From Bolinopsis microptera (Eukaryota; Ctenophora; Tentaculata; Lobata; Bolinopsidae): 64,000 nucleotides of DNA. This document shows positions 45,960 through 60,740 of this stretch, in pieces; position 1 is the first letter of the stretch; the number at the start of each line of letters is the position of its first letter. Position numbers and translations under genes: made by a program. The stretch spans positions 20,826,828 to 20,890,827 of the forward strand of contig NC_087076.1 in the NCBI RefSeq assembly GCF_026151205.1, given 5' to 3'. Under the pieces are notes generated by a model. It saw only the letters and a list, made by a program, of their open reading frames with translations. It was not told the origin of the DNA and did no database searches.

Positions 45960-48900
45960 AACCCCCACCCCACACACACCATGATAATAAGCGGAGGTAA
46001 CATATTCGCCAGCATGGGCACTTAACACCTACAAACACCAGGTATAAGCGGAGACCGGGAGAAAGGTAAGGTAACATATTCGACAATGATAGGCACTTAA
46101 ACACACACATAACAGGTATAAGCGGAAACGGTAACATATTCGCACAGCATGGCACTTAAACACACACACACCAGGTATAAGCGGATGGTAAACTTACTTC
46201 GCACAGCATGGCACCTTAAACACACCACACTCCAGGTTAAGAGGAATGGGTAAACATATTCGTCCAGCATGGACTTAAACCAACATACCAGGGATAAGCG
46301 GGAGAGGTAACATTTTGGCCGCATGGCACTTAACACACACACATCCAGGTATAGCGGAGGGTAAGGTAACTTATTCGCCAGCATTGGCACTTAACAACAT
46401 CATACCAGGTATAAAGCGGAGGTTACAATATTCGACAGACATGGCAACTTAACACAACCACAATGGTATAAATAAGCGGATTGAACCAGGGGTAACATAT
46501 TCGCCTGCATGGCATTTACACAAATACCACCAGGTATAAGCGGATGGGTAACATTTCGCCCTGAATGGAACTTTAACACACATATTCACACAGGTATAAG
46601 CAGGAGCGTAACTATTTACTCCAGCATGGCTACTTTACACACACATTCCAGGTATAGGGAGCCACACAGGCGTTATCATATTCGCAGCATGGCATTAACT
46701 CAAACACATACAGGTATAAAGCGGAGGTAACTTAGTCGCCCGATTCGGCACTTTTTACACACATACACCAAGGGTATAAGCGGAAGGTAACATTATTCGC
46801 CTGCATGGCACTTAAAACTCACAAATACCAGGTTTAAGCGGGATGGTATCATATTAGCCAGCAGGCAACCTTTACACACACATACCTGGTAATGCGGAGG
46901 TAACATATTCGCCAGCATGGCACTTTACACTCAGTTCACACATAACAGGTATAAGCGGAGGTATCAATATTCGCCTGCATGGAACTTAACATCAAACACA
47001 ACCTCGGTATAAGCGGTGGTAAAATATTCGCCAGCCTTGGCACTACTTAACAACACACACAGAGGTATATAAGAGTAGGTGGATAGGTAACATATTCGCC
47101 TGCAATGGCATTAACACACACCATACATGGTATAAGCCGGGAGGTAGTAACATATTCGCCTGCCATGGACCTTAACACTTCAACAATACCAGGCTATAAG
47201 CGGGAGGTCAACATATTCGCCAGACTGGCACTTTAACGCACACAATACCAGGTATTAGCGGATAAAGGTAACATATTCGCCAGCTATGGACTTAACACAC
47301 ACCACACCAGGTATATGCGGATGGTATACATATTCGCAGCATGGCCACTTTAACACACACACACAGGTATAAGGCGGAGACCCGGTAACATATTCGCCAG
47401 CATGGCAACTTAACACACACAATACCAGGTATTAAGCGGATGGTCAAACATATTCGCCAGCATGGAACTTAACACAGACATACCAGGTATAAGGGGGGAG
47501 GGGAGAACATATTCGCCAGCATGGCACTTAAACAAACACAATTTCCAGGTATAACGCGGAGGTATATTTATTTCGCCAGCATAGGCACTTAACACACACA
47601 TACAGGTAAAGGGATGGTTCATATTCAGCCCACAGCATGGCACTTAAACTCACAATACACACAGGTTAATAAGCGGAGGTAACCATATATTCGCCAGGCA
47701 TGGCACTTTTAACACACACACACACAGGGTATATGCGGGGAGGTATACATATTCGCCAGCATGGAACTTAAACACACACATACCAGGTACTTTAGCGGAG
47801 GAGGCTAATTATTCCGCAAGCGATGGCACATTATCACTCAAACAAATGTTTATGCGGATGGGTACTTATTCGCCAGCAATGGAAATTATACAATCACCAA
47901 ACCTGGTTTAAGCGGAGGTATAACTTTTTCCGACAGCATGGCACTTAACACTCTCACACTCCTGGTATATGCGGGAAGGTTACTTATTCGCCAGCATCGG
48001 CAATTAACACTAACACACTCCAGGTAATCACAGCGGAGGACCCCGGTATCATATTCGCCAGCATGGCACTTAACATACACATACCTGGTATATGCGGAGG
48101 GACATTGGTAACCTTATTCGCCAGCATGGCAATTAACTACAACACACCAGGTATATGGACGGAAGGTAACATAATTCGCCTGATGGCACTTAACACACAC
48201 ACATTCCAGTATAAGCGGGAGGGGCTTAACCATATTCGCCAGCATGGCACTTCAACTACACACATACCAGGTATAAGCGGAGGGATGGTAACATATTCAG
48301 CCACGCATGGCACCTTTAAACACACCACACACAAGGTATAGCTGGGATTAGGTAAATTTTCTCAAGCAGGCCTTAACAACCTACCACACACACACCCCAG
48401 GTATAAGAGGAATCGGGTAACATATTCGCCAGAATGGCAACTTAACTCAAACTCACCAGGTATAAGAGGGGACTGGTACATATTAGCCTGCCATGGTCAT
48501 TAAAAATCACTAACATCCAAGGTATAAGCGGGTGGTAAATATTCGCCAGGCGCGGCACTTAACCAAAACCATACCAGGTAATAAGCGGGGAGGTAACATT
48601 TTCGCCAGCATGGCACTTAACTCACGCTTTCCTGGTATAATGCGGGAGGTAACATATTCGACAGTATGGGAACTTTACACAACCCATACCAGCCGGTATA
48701 TGCGGATCGCGGTAACATATTCGCCAAGCATGGCACTTAACACACACACTAACCACCGGTTTAGCGGAGGTAAACATCATTCGCCAGTATGGCACTCTTA
48801 ACACAACACACATACCAGGTAATAAGCGGTGGTAACTATTCGCCAGCCATGGCACTTAAACGCTCACACACACCCAGGTATATGCGGGACTGGTAAACAT

Positions 48901-49275
48901 ATTCGCCAGCATAGGACCTCTTAACACACACATACCAGGGTATAAGCGGACAGGAGCCGGTAGGTAAAATTATTCGCATGTATGGCTTTTAATCACACAC
49001 ACCGCATGTATAAGCGGAAAGGTACATATTCGCCAGCATGGCACTTCAACACACAACTTTACCAGGTATATGCGGAAAGGGTACAATATTCGCCGCTTGG
49101 CACTTAACACACACACACCAGGTATTATTAGCGGAGGAAGGGAAGGTAACATATCGCCAGAATGGCACTTATCACACACTCATAAGGTATAAGCGGGAGA
49201 AGGTAACATATTCGATGCATGGATCTTTAACACACAACTCAACAGGTATTAGCGGATGTGTAAAACTATTCGGCC
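45960..49275. repeat. Satellite array, unit a little under 60 bp
   Basis: More than 50 head-to-tail units built from 'AGGTATAAGCGGAGGTAACA', 'TATTCGCCAGCATGGCACTT' and 'AACACACACATACC'. Units differ mostly by single-base insertions and deletions. All ORFs within are artefacts of the repeat. Confidence 0.95.
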
Positions 49276-52200
49276 TGCATGGCAACAGAGCCTTCGCAGG
49301 AAAAGAGAAGTGCTCTAGTGTCTCTTGAATGACGCGCTAGACCGGAGGTCGTCTAATGGGGAGAAGGAGTTGACTAGTACGCCGGGACAATTTTCGGGAG
49401 TGTCAGGATTATACCGTGTTGTTTGTTTGGCAAGGAGAGGGCGAGTGGGGGAGAGGAGGATCCTTATTAAACCGACTTGTAATTATTTAATACATATAAT
49501 TAATTATTCAAATTAATCTGCAACGCTACGTTGTGTTCATTCTATCACATAATTATGATAATTGTGATTTTGAATCGCCCATCCACAAAGAGTTGTGGTT
49601 AAGAGATTAAGTAAAGTTTAATTTCTTTTGGAATATTAAGTAATTTCCGAATTAGAGATATGACAGAGTTCTTCTTCTCAGGCTGTCTTGGATTTATTAC
49701 ATCTAACTTACTGTACGTTTGATTTCACGTAGGTGAATCAGGAGAAGAGGTTTATTGATAAAAAGCAATCGGAGGACCTCCGTCAAAACTGATGCATACG
49801 TTTACATGAGATTGCGATTTCTGTTCCGCAAATTGCCAAATCAAAAACAATATGTGTGAATTAGAAATTTGGATGATAACGTTTTTAAAATATGCTATTA
49901 TGAAACTAATTGGTTTTGTGGGTATATTGATTCATAAAATTGTACGTTGCACGATTAGTTTACCAATTTAAACCTATATTTTCCAGCATAATCCTATTTA
50001 AATGGATCATGAAGCACAAGAAAGGATCTTTTTATAAACTCGAAGTTAGAGTTTCATAACCTACAGCTGACTTCCAAACAGCTTGACCTTCCTACAGCAT
50101 TCATATTCTAACCCACATTATCCCACTTTACCCAGAAAGGGGATGTCAACCGCTCAGGAACCCATGCCAAGCGCTGAGGGGGACCCAGTACTTGAATCAC
50201 ATAATGCACAATTGTGACGGCAATGTTAGCAGACTATTCATCGCTCTAGTTCACGGGGTCCAGACAGCGTTTTTTGTAGTCAAATTCTTGCCGGGTGGTG
50301 GAGGGGAGATATGGGATCCAGTACTGACAGTACGGCTTCTAGTCTGAAGTTCCTGAATGTCCTGAACCCCTAGGTTTAGATGAAACAAATATTCTACCTT
50401 GCGTAGTTGCTCTTACGTGAGACCGTCATACGAGTTTAGTAATAATGGTATTTGTTTATTGTTGTTAGATTATGGGATATAATTTTTCAAGGTGGACAGG
50501 ATCAGTAGGGATGAGGAAAAAGGGAAAGGTGAGAGGAAATTGGAACGGAGTGGGCATTTTCGCATTCCTGCCTCTTATCATTAGTTTTTACTCATTATGC
50601 CTTGCTTTGTTGAGATTTGTTTCAGTTGAGTCCTGATCAGAAATCTGTAGAACAGCACCTAGCGTTAGTTGAAGTAAGTTCATTGATATTCGAATTGATA
50701 TTATGGTAAATTTTTAATGAGATTTTAGATATATAATGAAGATATTTACCGTCAAAATGACTGAACACCATATACCATTGTTGAACTAATATTTTCGTTT
50801 TACATACAGCTCGATCTATACTTTTCGTCACCTCGGCAACTCCATTACTACGCGCTCGAAAGCATGCTTCAATGTATCCTCTAATCCTGTAGTTTATTCA
50901 CTTTTTTTAATTATAGCCTTTTTTATATAGAATTGATTCTAATTTTTCCAACTTTGTTATTAATACCAATTACTGGTAATGTAAAGTGCAAGGATTGACT
51001 TCAGGTGCATATCATACTGTAAATAGAGCTTCTTGTTCACTGAGGTAGTTTTTTTTCTTTTTTTGTAAACGGCTTGACTAGTTTGTTGTTGAGTTGTTAT
51101 GAACGTTGCTTAAGTGATTTGTTAAGAACCTTTATGATCCCTGGAATATTCTTCATGCCGGACACCATGTGGTTCCATTTAGAATCACATAAGTTTTTGA
51201 AATTTTTCTCTTTTTATTAAGAGATTCTGATCATAAGTATGAGTAAAAGGGACCTTTAGAATGATGTTTAAGTATATAATGAGCTCGGTCTGACACGTGT
51301 TGTAATGTCTCAACTAATCAGTGGATTCCCTTGAGAAAATACCTATATTACCTCTACCAATACATCGCCTAAACCTCGCAAGGAAGGCGATAATTGTTCA
51401 TGTTCCTACGATCTCTGATATTCCTTGACACATCATTTTTTTAATAGCTACAAAACCACTTGAACACCCTGTTATCACGACCACTTGCTGCCATGCTCTA
51501 GTCCAGTTATAACTACCAGTATTCAGCCTTTTGCTATCTTTGTACATTCATGCAAATCTGTATTTAGAGTGGTTCAGTTTTTGTTTTAATTTATTGTATT
51601 TTTGATCTCTAAGCAGATTGTGTGCTGTTCTTTGCTCGGTCAGTAGTAACGTGAATCATTAACAGTAAAGGTATAAATAGATACTTGATTTTTTATATCT
51701 TTCTGTCACACTTACATTAACTAGGATTTAAAAGTTAAGTTCACTATAACATGAAAGTAAACGAAGAGGAGTTTTTTTAAAATCCAAATGTTTGGGGCTG
51801 TATGCTCTCGGGATATGCCTTTGCAGCACTGATTACTCGATACTCTCACCCTCACCTATGCATATACTTCATATTAATAATAATTCTTGTGGAATTGGTA
51901 AAAATCCCTCGTCATATACGGAGTATGGAAGCTCAACGCCCCTCATAAATTGGGAGAAGAGATATGTTACTAGCCCTACTGAGATGTGGGCATTTGCTGA
52001 CCCTTGAATGTGTGTGGTTGATCTACTTCCCGAGTCTTACCACTCTTCTGGGTTGGGTGATTAGTGGGTTCTCTAAGGAACTAAGTTTTGTTTTTACAAC
52101 AACTCATGTAGGTGGACCGGATGATCACGTCGGTGAGCTGAAACTTCATAGCTTTGCTGTCTGTCACAGAGCAATCTTATATGTGAAACCCTCCGAGGCG

Positions 52201-53090
52201 GCTCACTACCACCCGTCTATGAGGAACCTCCTCTAATCTTATCTTTGAGTGTATTCTTCCCCCTCACGTATTCTATGGTTTACATGTGCTGTTTGTCGGG
52301 ACATTCTGTCAAGCTTTGAGCCATTTCTATTGTTGATTGCGAGATTGATGTGACGCAGAATAAATTGTTCAAGACGTACTTCAGCTAAAATTCTTTCCCA
52401 ATACCGAAGGATTTATTTCCCAAACACTTTCTCCCGCTTTTCGCTATCATCTAGGGACACAAACGTCCTAATTCTTGCTTTTATGGGTGGAAGGAATGCT
52501 GGTCACCTGTGAGTCCGGTTGCGGTTTTAAAACAAATGTAGCGTTAGTTTGTTGGCAACATTCTGGGTGAGTTATATTTCCTGTTGGCTCTGTGGATATT
52601 TGAGGGTTTATCAGCAAACATTACCTTACCCACACGAGCAGTCAGGGGGTGTTGAATCGGACTGAGGATAGCCACCCATCATGTCAACATTTTAGCTATT
52701 TCAAACATGTGGCAAAACCCCCGTTATTTTTTCTACACCAACCGAGAAAGTTTATCTTTCTCATACGGAGCTGGTCTGATGGGGGGATATGTGAGGGAGT
52801 TTGGGAAGGTATTGCTTGAACCACAGTGAGATTCACGGTATTTCGAGTCCTAACACCAGGAAACTCGTCTACAGCTCCCCCTATGCCATGCAACATAGTT
52901 ACTTCAATCGTATGGCTAACGGGCTAAGTCATACGCCGACCCCTTAAGAACTATGCATGCCCTATATACACGACGTTTGAACGGACTATCCATTTATACT
53001 TATTTAACGGTTTCTCTGACAAAGTGGTTGTAAATAAAAAATAAAGGATGTTGATTAAATCACATCTACACTCGACTGTCACGTTTTTTG
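49276..53090. other. No gene recognised
   Basis: AT-rich, no repeat structure seen. The 90-codon ORF at 51964 has no recognised motif or splice context. Confidence 0.35.
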
Positions 53091-54010
53091 TGATGAAATT
53101 TTCCTGGACCGACATTTTTCTGTTCAGAATTTTTCATTATTTGAAAATGGAGACCATGATTTTGTGTAGATAAAAAATACAACTTTTTGTTTTGTTATGC
53201 TTTCTGCTTGGATACTTCTATCCGTACCCAGAAATCATAATTCCGCACCTCAATCGTGCCATTTGGTATCTACTGTTGTCTTATTTATTGGTTGCGGTTG
53301 AAATATAATTAATCAAAACTGTATAATTTCGGACCTCGAAATTTCAATCTTCAATAAAATGAAAATGGAGGACACAGATTTGGGAGATATTTATTTTGCT
53401 ATTGTATTCGGGATTTTTTGACCCTAAGTACAGGTTTTTGGTTTATTTTTACCATCATCATTTAACTGAATAATTGGTTTCTGGGCAACATATTCATCAA
53501 ATTTGTCAAATTGGTGTTCTGAAAATTTTCATATTTTGAAAATGGGGGACAGGATTTGAAAAATAATAACCTTTTTGTTTTTGTTAAGCTTCTGTGTGGG
53601 CTTCCGCACGACCAGAAATCAAACTTCCAAGCACCTCAATCGTGCCATTTGGTATATATTGTTGGACTTTTTAATTGGTTGGGGTGGTGAAAAAAAAAAT
53701 CTATCTAAACTGTAATATTTAGGTTCCTAGATAATTTCACTCTTCAAAAATCTGAAAAATGGGAACAGATTGGGACATTGATTTTGCAATTTTATTCGGG
53801 ATTTTATTGACTCCATAGGGCCTGTCGGATACATGGATTTCGCTTAGGTTCCCAACAGATTGGTAAATTGTATTCATAATTCTGCGGCCTATATGGTTTT
53901 CGTCATCTTGCCACTTCTCTTTAAGAATCTTAGTGGATTTGGAATGTGGAATTTTTTGCAGCCTTCCTTCACAGACCTTTGTTTGGGTTAACTTAACGAA
54001 GTGTCGTTTT
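53090..54010. repeat. Two units of a 400-bp-class repeat plus a dispersed repeat
   Basis: 'ttgtttttgttaagcttctg'-type sequence and 'cacctcaatcgtgccatttg' occur at about 53190-53280 and 53575-53660, and again at 57510, 57960 and 61085. 53815-54010 belongs to the 'gggcctgtcg' dispersed repeat also found at 12930 and, inverted, at 57345. Confidence 0.6.
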
Positions 54011-57000
54011 CAGTCACATCAAGTATCGGGGTGAAAGGGGGTCTCCTACTAACTCTGCTTACCTTCTGACCACTGGGACCTAGCACTGACCAGGCAGGAA
54101 CCCAATTTGATTGGGTCTTAGGTCACCTTGATTATGAGCATGAATGGTCTAACGTTGGACTTTGAGTCACCAGACTTCCTCTCCGTTTCCGATCATTGGA
54201 CCAGGAAGTGGTGGATTGCAATGCTATGTGAATGTGGGTTATGTTTGTATAGCTGTTACTGTAGTTTTACCTAATTATTATACACCCTTATAGAAACCGA
54301 TAAATGTTTTTTCTGGCAGAAAGAATGCTAGAAATTTACCAAAATACGTCCATTGTTTTATATTTATTTTTTTGATGACCATTACTTTCCTGACCCTAAA
54401 ATCGCACGAGAAATCGATTTTTTTTTTATTATTTTTATATTATTTTTAAAATTGGTTTAGAACACTCAAACAATTGCTTACTCTTTGTATTAAAACCATG
54501 TTTTATATTTAACATTCAACATCTCGATCATTGTAGTTAAACTGAGTAATTAACGGATTTCAAGTATATTAAGGCGGTAGTCAAACTAAAACAAAATTTA
54601 GGTTTATAAACTGCCAGGACGCCGTGCGCGAGTTTAACTTGTTGCGAAGGTAATATTTGACGAGTGTATCACCCGTTTTTTTGTTTAGACAGTACACAAG
54701 TTGTAATTGTACCTTTTGTCGGAACCATAATGGTTAAGTGCTTGATGTTACATTACGTCCAAAAAATCTTATATCCGAATCGTTTCAAAAGTCTTCTTTG
54801 TTTGTATATGTGTAGAGATCAGAGCCAGAACGACAAGGAACATGATTGCTTGCAGGATTCTTTTCGGAAATTATTGTCGACTGGTTAACATCAATTGGCT
54901 ATTCACGTTCACTGGGTCTGTGGGTTTTAAAAAGGCATGTTAGGGCTGTGTTAAAAGCTATCATAATTTCTCTTAAGTTATTATCGAGTAATGTTTTGCA
55001 TTATTATAATCCTATTTTAATGATTGTTCTTGTGATCTGAAATTTAAGTTAAGCGACCAGACGTTTTTTGTGACAATTTCAAGAAATTATGGTTGAGCTC
55101 CTCCTTCCTGCCTGTGAGCCACCATTAGGTAATATACAAGTATATCGGATTTATTGTTCCTTCAAATTCTTACTGCTTTTTCCTGTTTGCTGTCTGTGTC
55201 TGCGACGCAGCCTATTTGTTGCCAGGACTTCCTATCCTCCCCCCACTTCTTACCATCTTGTTGTCATCATTTAAAGAGCCTCTTGCCTCATAAACCAGGC
55301 TCTTGATTGTTGTTGACAAATGGCGTTTTCGTTCCTTGAGAGGCATTCAATGTATAGGGGATGATAGAGGCTATCGTCAGACAACATAGCATGGGGGGGT
55401 GGGTTTACCCGGGGCCCCATAAGGATTAACTATTCACATTATGCTGAGGATAATTGTGTTATTTTTATTTACATACTTGTACTGATCTATTACAGAATAT
55501 GTCTGATCTTTTTTTCAGAGACTTAATGTACAAGGGAAATTGAAACTAACTACTACCTTGAAGTTGTTTGGCTTTACTGTTAGTAAGAGATATCACATTT
55601 AATTCGATATTTTCAGCATACATAATTTTTGTACAAGTTCCTCAGCCTCCAAGGTCACTGGGTATTCTGTTAAATCTGTTCTTCGGTTTGCTGGTCAACT
55701 TCTATGTAGAGTAATAATTGAAGACAATCTCATTGTCGAAGGAATCGTTTGATGTGTATCCAGTGCTTCTCTCCTTTATTGGTGGGGATAAACTTCATTT
55801 TTGTATGGTAAAGTGTAACGAATTGAAATGTTTCGTTTTTTAAATTAATGCTTGAATTTAGTGCGCTCATTTGTGATTGTAGCTTGCCAGTGTGTTTACT
55901 ACATTGTTTTTCTTTTTGCTGTAAGTATTGTTTTTAAATCTGCGGGACTTTGGGTCGTTATTTATTTTTTATGTAGAATTTCGAGGCTTGCTTGTGGACC
56001 ACTTATTGCGTTATCTAATGCACCAAAATGTACGAGTGTGGTCTTTCTCAGTTTTCCTTACTTTCTTTTGCGTGTTATTATTATACGATAACAGTTTCAT
56101 TGTCATATCAGCACGAGTTGTGGCTATGAAAGATTTGTTCTCTTCATAACTAGCAACAATCGTAAAATATATATGATCTTTACTATTTACGAATGGGAGA
56201 AAACCCTGCTGTGTGTACTGCTTTTTGGCCTACTGTGTATGTGCTAGTAGTCTTATTTGGTTGTTTGTTTAGATGCACTTTTTTTCTTTTCCAGTTTGAA
56301 GTTCAGTTTTTGTTTGATTTTTCTTGTATACTGTTATAAATGTACTCGTTTTGACAATACTAGACCCTGAAATAATGGCACCCTATTTTGCAATGTCTTT
56401 CGGCCATTAAACATGGGTGTGTTATAATTAATAAGTGTTATTTACCGGTGGTGATTCTCGTAATAATATTTGTTAATAATATTTACCTTCAGTCGGTTTT
56501 AATCGGCCGCAGGGGTCCTGGTAGGTTACTTATTACTACCTACAATTTTGTTCTTAGTTTGCGGTTACCGCCGTTTTAACTATTCTTGATCCGTTATTAT
56601 CGTAATAGTTTAATACATGATCGAGATGTTGATTGTTTGTTTTAAATCCAAGGATTTTTTAGGTCATAAGGAAGCATTGTTGAGTTTCAAGGCAAAACAT
56701 TGGAGTTAATCGTTTTTATCGTGCGATTTTTTAGGTCTGGATATTGGTCCCATCAAAATTATTTAATTAACACAATGACGATATTTCTGGTAAATTTTAG
56801 CTTTCTGCCAAGAAAATAAATTTTCGGTTGCTTTAGGGAGTTTAATTTAGGTTATATAATAAACTTCCAGTACAGCATATTACTTCACCCCCACATTCAC
56901 TTGCATGAAAAGCCTCTACCTGGTACCCAATGAGAGGGTGGAAAGATGGGGGAATTAGATTGTAACGGTGAGGAGAGGTAGGTTAGTTTGGGTCTCGCTT

Positions 57001-57079
57001 GGTGTACATTGTTCAAACGGTGAACTCAGAAGTAAATTTTTTTATCAAGTGACCCTAAAAGACCCCCAATCAATTGGGT
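54011..57079. other. No gene recognised
   Basis: AT- and T-rich sequence. Small hydrophobic ORFs (for example 55852-56149) come from T-rich composition. No splice-supported exon. Confidence 0.35.
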
Positions 57080-57345
57080 GGGAGTTCTGGCCCCTCGGTA
57101 CAGCCACCTGTAGTCACCGATCATTGAGGTGTGAGGGTTTACCGACCGCCTCGTTAACCCAATCCAAATGTCTGGAAGGCTGCAAATTTTACAAATGGCC
57201 AATCCACAAGATTTCTTAAAGAGTTGTGGAAGGAGCATCGGACGACCGAAACATAGAGCGGCCCCGCTAGAAATTATGAGGGACTACCAGATCCTGGTGG
57301 TGGGGTGGAACTAAGCGATCCTTTGATATCACGACAGGCCCTAAT
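57080..57345 (-). repeat. Dispersed repeat, inverted copy
   Basis: Reverse complement of the 12930-13195 and 53815-54010 repeat: 'cctcgttaacccaatccaaa', 'tctggaaggctgcaaatttt' and 'atatcacgacaggccct' all match. Confidence 0.65.
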
Positions 57346-57429
57346 GGACTCACAGATACACCAACAATTGTGGTCTTTATATACCATACTTTTTTTAGAA
57401 ACCTGATAAGTGGTGTTCTGTCAAAATTT

Positions 57430-59640
57430 GTGTTTTCTGTATATTTCAACTTTTTGATCTAAGGGGACTGGTTTTTGTATAAATAAATGATATATAATGC
57501 ATACTTTCGTTTTGTTTAGCTTTCTGCTGTGGGCGTTTATTTCCACCTATATTCTTTTAATTCATGCTCCTACTAATCGTGTGTCATTTGTTTATATATT
57601 GGTTGACTTACTTATTGGTTTTCTTTTGCATGTGTGAAAAATAAAGAAAATATTATAATTATAAATTTATGTCATAACTGTTTAATATTTCGGCGTTGTC
57701 ATGCGGATATTGCTTCTTCAAAAACTGGATAATTGGTCCAGTTATTGGGGTAAATAAGGAATTGTTTTTTTGCTACTTTTTTATTATTATTTCGGGATTT
57801 TTGACCCTCCAATACTCATTTGGTTTCATACCACTCAATCACCATATGTATATTGACTAATTGGGTTCATGGGCAAAAAAAGTTTCATCCAAGCTGTCAA
57901 TTTTGTTTTCAGGAATTTCATTTTTTGATAATGGGACAGGTTTTGAAATTGCAACCCTTTTCGTTTTTGGTTAAGCTTTATGCTGTGGGCCTTCCTCGAC
58001 CGCCCGAAATCAATTTCCAAGCACATCAAATAGTGTCATTTGGGGATCTATTTTTGAGACTTACTTATTGGTTGCAGGTGAAAAACAATCAGTAAAAACC
58101 TCGGTAAATCCCTCTCCCTTCTACCTCTCCTCACTCACTCTACCTCTCCCTCTCCCTCTCCCTCTCCTCTCCCTTCATCCCTCTCCCTATCCATTCCTCC
58201 CTCTCCTCATCCTCTCCTCTCCCTCTCCCTCTCACTCTCCCTCTCCTCTACCTCTACCTCTACCTCTAACCTCCCTACACTCTCCCTATCACCTCTCACT
58301 CTCCTTCCCTCTCCCTCTCCCTCTCCTTCTACCTCTCCATTTCCCTATCCCTCTCCACTATCCCTCTCCATCTCCCCTCCTCTCCTCTCCCTCTACCTCT
58401 CCTCTCCCTCTCCCTTTCCCTTCCCTCTCATGTTCCATAGGTTTCAAGGCTCTATGTGTCACCCTCTACCCTCCTCTCCCTCTCCTCTCCCTCTCCCTCT
58501 CCCTCTTACATCTCCCTCTCCGCTCTCCTCCTCTCCACTCCCTCTCCCACTACCCTCTCCCCTCTCCCTCTCTGAAAGAACAGTAAAGATTAATAGTATT
58601 GTATGTATAACTATAAGCTTATTAGAGGCGTGGTCGTGTTATAATATACAGCAAACCTAGCCGCCTAGAGCTCTTGTGGATACACCGTTTTCTTGGATAA
58701 CAGTGCTTAAACATGATCTATATTATGCCTAGTAACCTCTGTAACATAGCATTAGCACTTAGTCCAACCAACAAGGGCTTCAGAGAGGCTATGGAAGAAT
58801 CGCGATCGCGATTGGTGGATTGTAGCAAGTACATGTCCCAGGCCTAATGGTAATGTGGACCTTTTTCTTAGCATTAGCCATGTGAATGAGTGCGAACTCT
58901 CTCCAAGGTGGACACTAACTACTATGTTCACCTTTGGACTTAGCGTTCAATTCCTTAGCTCTCCAAAGTTTCACACAATCGTGTCCGTAGAAGGGTCGTG
59001 AATGACAAGATGAAGATGAAACTATTGCTTCGAAGAGTTCCACATTCACAATGGTCAGGCACCAAGGAAATCTTGACCATCTTGATCACTGTCTATTCAG
59101 TATCTGCCTTTTGGGGGGGGGCGGGGGGCCGCTGCTGCTGCGTAAATGGTATGTTTCTTTGTTTACCTATTCGACGTAATTTGAACGGAATTGTGTGATT
59201 GTGAATCAAACATATAAATTTTACGTCTTTACCTTAATTAGTCTACTGTCTCTTTAGATTATAGAATTGGGGGACTGGTCCGGGAAACTACTCGATGTGT
59301 AGGTTCGGATCAACCTGGATAGTATTTCCTTCAGTGAGTCATATGAATTAAAAAAGGATATGGAAACGGGAATAGGACATCATATATAAAAATAGAATAA
59401 GAAACATTATTATAAATTATAAAAAATCATTCAGACTTCTTTTATAAACAACATAAATACTAATTTGAAGTTTGCCGGCTCATATTAATTTTTTTTTATT
59501 GCAGGAACTACTGGAATACTTATGACTGGTACAGCTTAAAATACCGGGAGGATCCGGCTTAAAAACCGGAGAAAACACCACTGACCGAGAATGATATCCG
59601 GTCATCGATGGTTACTACGTTATTTAATCTCATCAGAATG
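57430..59640. repeat. Long repeat unit, copy 1, containing a CCCTCT-rich array
   Basis: Matches 60840-62830 in order: 400-bp-class repeats, the pyrimidine array, then 'gaacagtaaag', 'ccgttttcttgga', 'gggccgctgctgctg' and the 'gactgg...ccggg' tail. Differences are largely small indels. No conserved protein. Confidence 0.7.
58108..58575. repeat. CCCTCT-rich microsatellite
   Basis: Nearly pure pyrimidine array of CCCTCT and variants. The Pro/Ser/Leu-rich 172-codon ORF on the plus strand is a product of this composition, not a gene. Confidence 0.9.
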
Positions 59641-59649
59641 TCCCAGTTT

Positions 59650-60596
59650 AAGAGTCTATTCTGCAGTTCCAAATTTTTATACGGGAACGGCCCCCCCCCA
59701 GTATTGTTCATCAAGGATCGGTATTGCTCATTCAATTGTTGAAACTCCGCTGTAATTCATTACCTTCACGCTTAGTCTGTGATTGGCTGGTTCTGGGGCT
59801 TTTGTCTTATTTAAAAAACCCCTCCTTAAATCCATAGTAACTCATCAAACGAGTCAAATTATTCAATAGTTTTTCACAGAAGAAAATGACATTTTGTTAA
59901 TTAAAGTTAAACTTCAACGTATATTCCAATTTATGGTTTACTTCTTAATTTATAGTTAACAAATTTTACTATCTATCTTAAATGAAAGAAGTGACTGTTA
60001 TGCTAAGTCATTTACAAAACTAACGTTAAAGGAAGATTGAATAAATATAGGATTCGAGGTATACTTACACTTACGGGATAGACCTACAACTACTAGGTAA
60101 ACTGTCCGGGCGGGGGGGGAATATTTGGGCGGCATATACAATCATCTAATTCAGAACATTATGTCAAGATTCAAAAACTAGATTCTAAAAAAACCACTTT
60201 TGCTCAATTTTCATCACCTATATACGACTCCGGATTCCACCATGTTTTTCGGATAGTTTTGAAAGCCCGATGGGAAAGGTCTTCAACAAATTTTCAAAAT
60301 GTTTTCAATGAACCGAGGTTATGGGGTCGTTCTCATACTTACACGTAATCAATATTTGGCTATTTTTACCCCCCCCTCCGCTATCAAACCGTAATCAAGG
60401 TTTGCCACCCCACACCACCACACTAAGTAATCATGACCCAAAATATACCTACTCCTTTTTTACTCAAAACTAATAACTATAAGCCATTTATTTATTTTAA
60501 GTTATCACATACGATTATGGGGGGGGGGGGGGGGTTTCACCCTAATTTTTTGTGAAACATGGTTTCGAGGATAAGCAAGTTGACCAATACAAACTA
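59650..60596. mobile_element. Region with a MITE-like repeat and a G16 run
   Basis: 60324-60440 ('ggggtcgttctcatacttac' to 'taatcatgaccc') resembles the element at 29104-29275. A G run of 16 lies at 60519-60534. Otherwise nothing is seen. Confidence 0.4.
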
Positions 60597-60740
60597 GGGG
60601 CACCGGTGACCGAAACTTTTGAGGGGGTCCCGGACCAACCGCCAAATGGTGCTCGCGGGGGACAGCCACGCCATTATTTGGTTCCTAATTAACCCAAATA
60701 CCCTGAGCATGCCCAAACCCAGGTTTTACTGTGCTTTTCT
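60597..60740. repeat. Inverted-repeat partner of 62930-63190
   Basis: 'ggcaccggtgaccg' to 'catgcccaaacccagg' matches the reverse complement of 63190-62930 ('accggtgacgcgaactttga', 'ccgccaaacggtgctcgc'), with indels. The two arms enclose about 2.2 kb that includes the second long repeat unit. Confidence 0.6.

Noticed and set aside
45960..49275. CRISPR-like array
   Set aside because: Units are plain head-to-tail satellite repeats without unique spacers, in a eukaryotic context.
46097..49328. Many ORFs of 60-100 codons in the satellite
   Set aside because: They follow the repeat unit and its indels, with no consistent frame from unit to unit.
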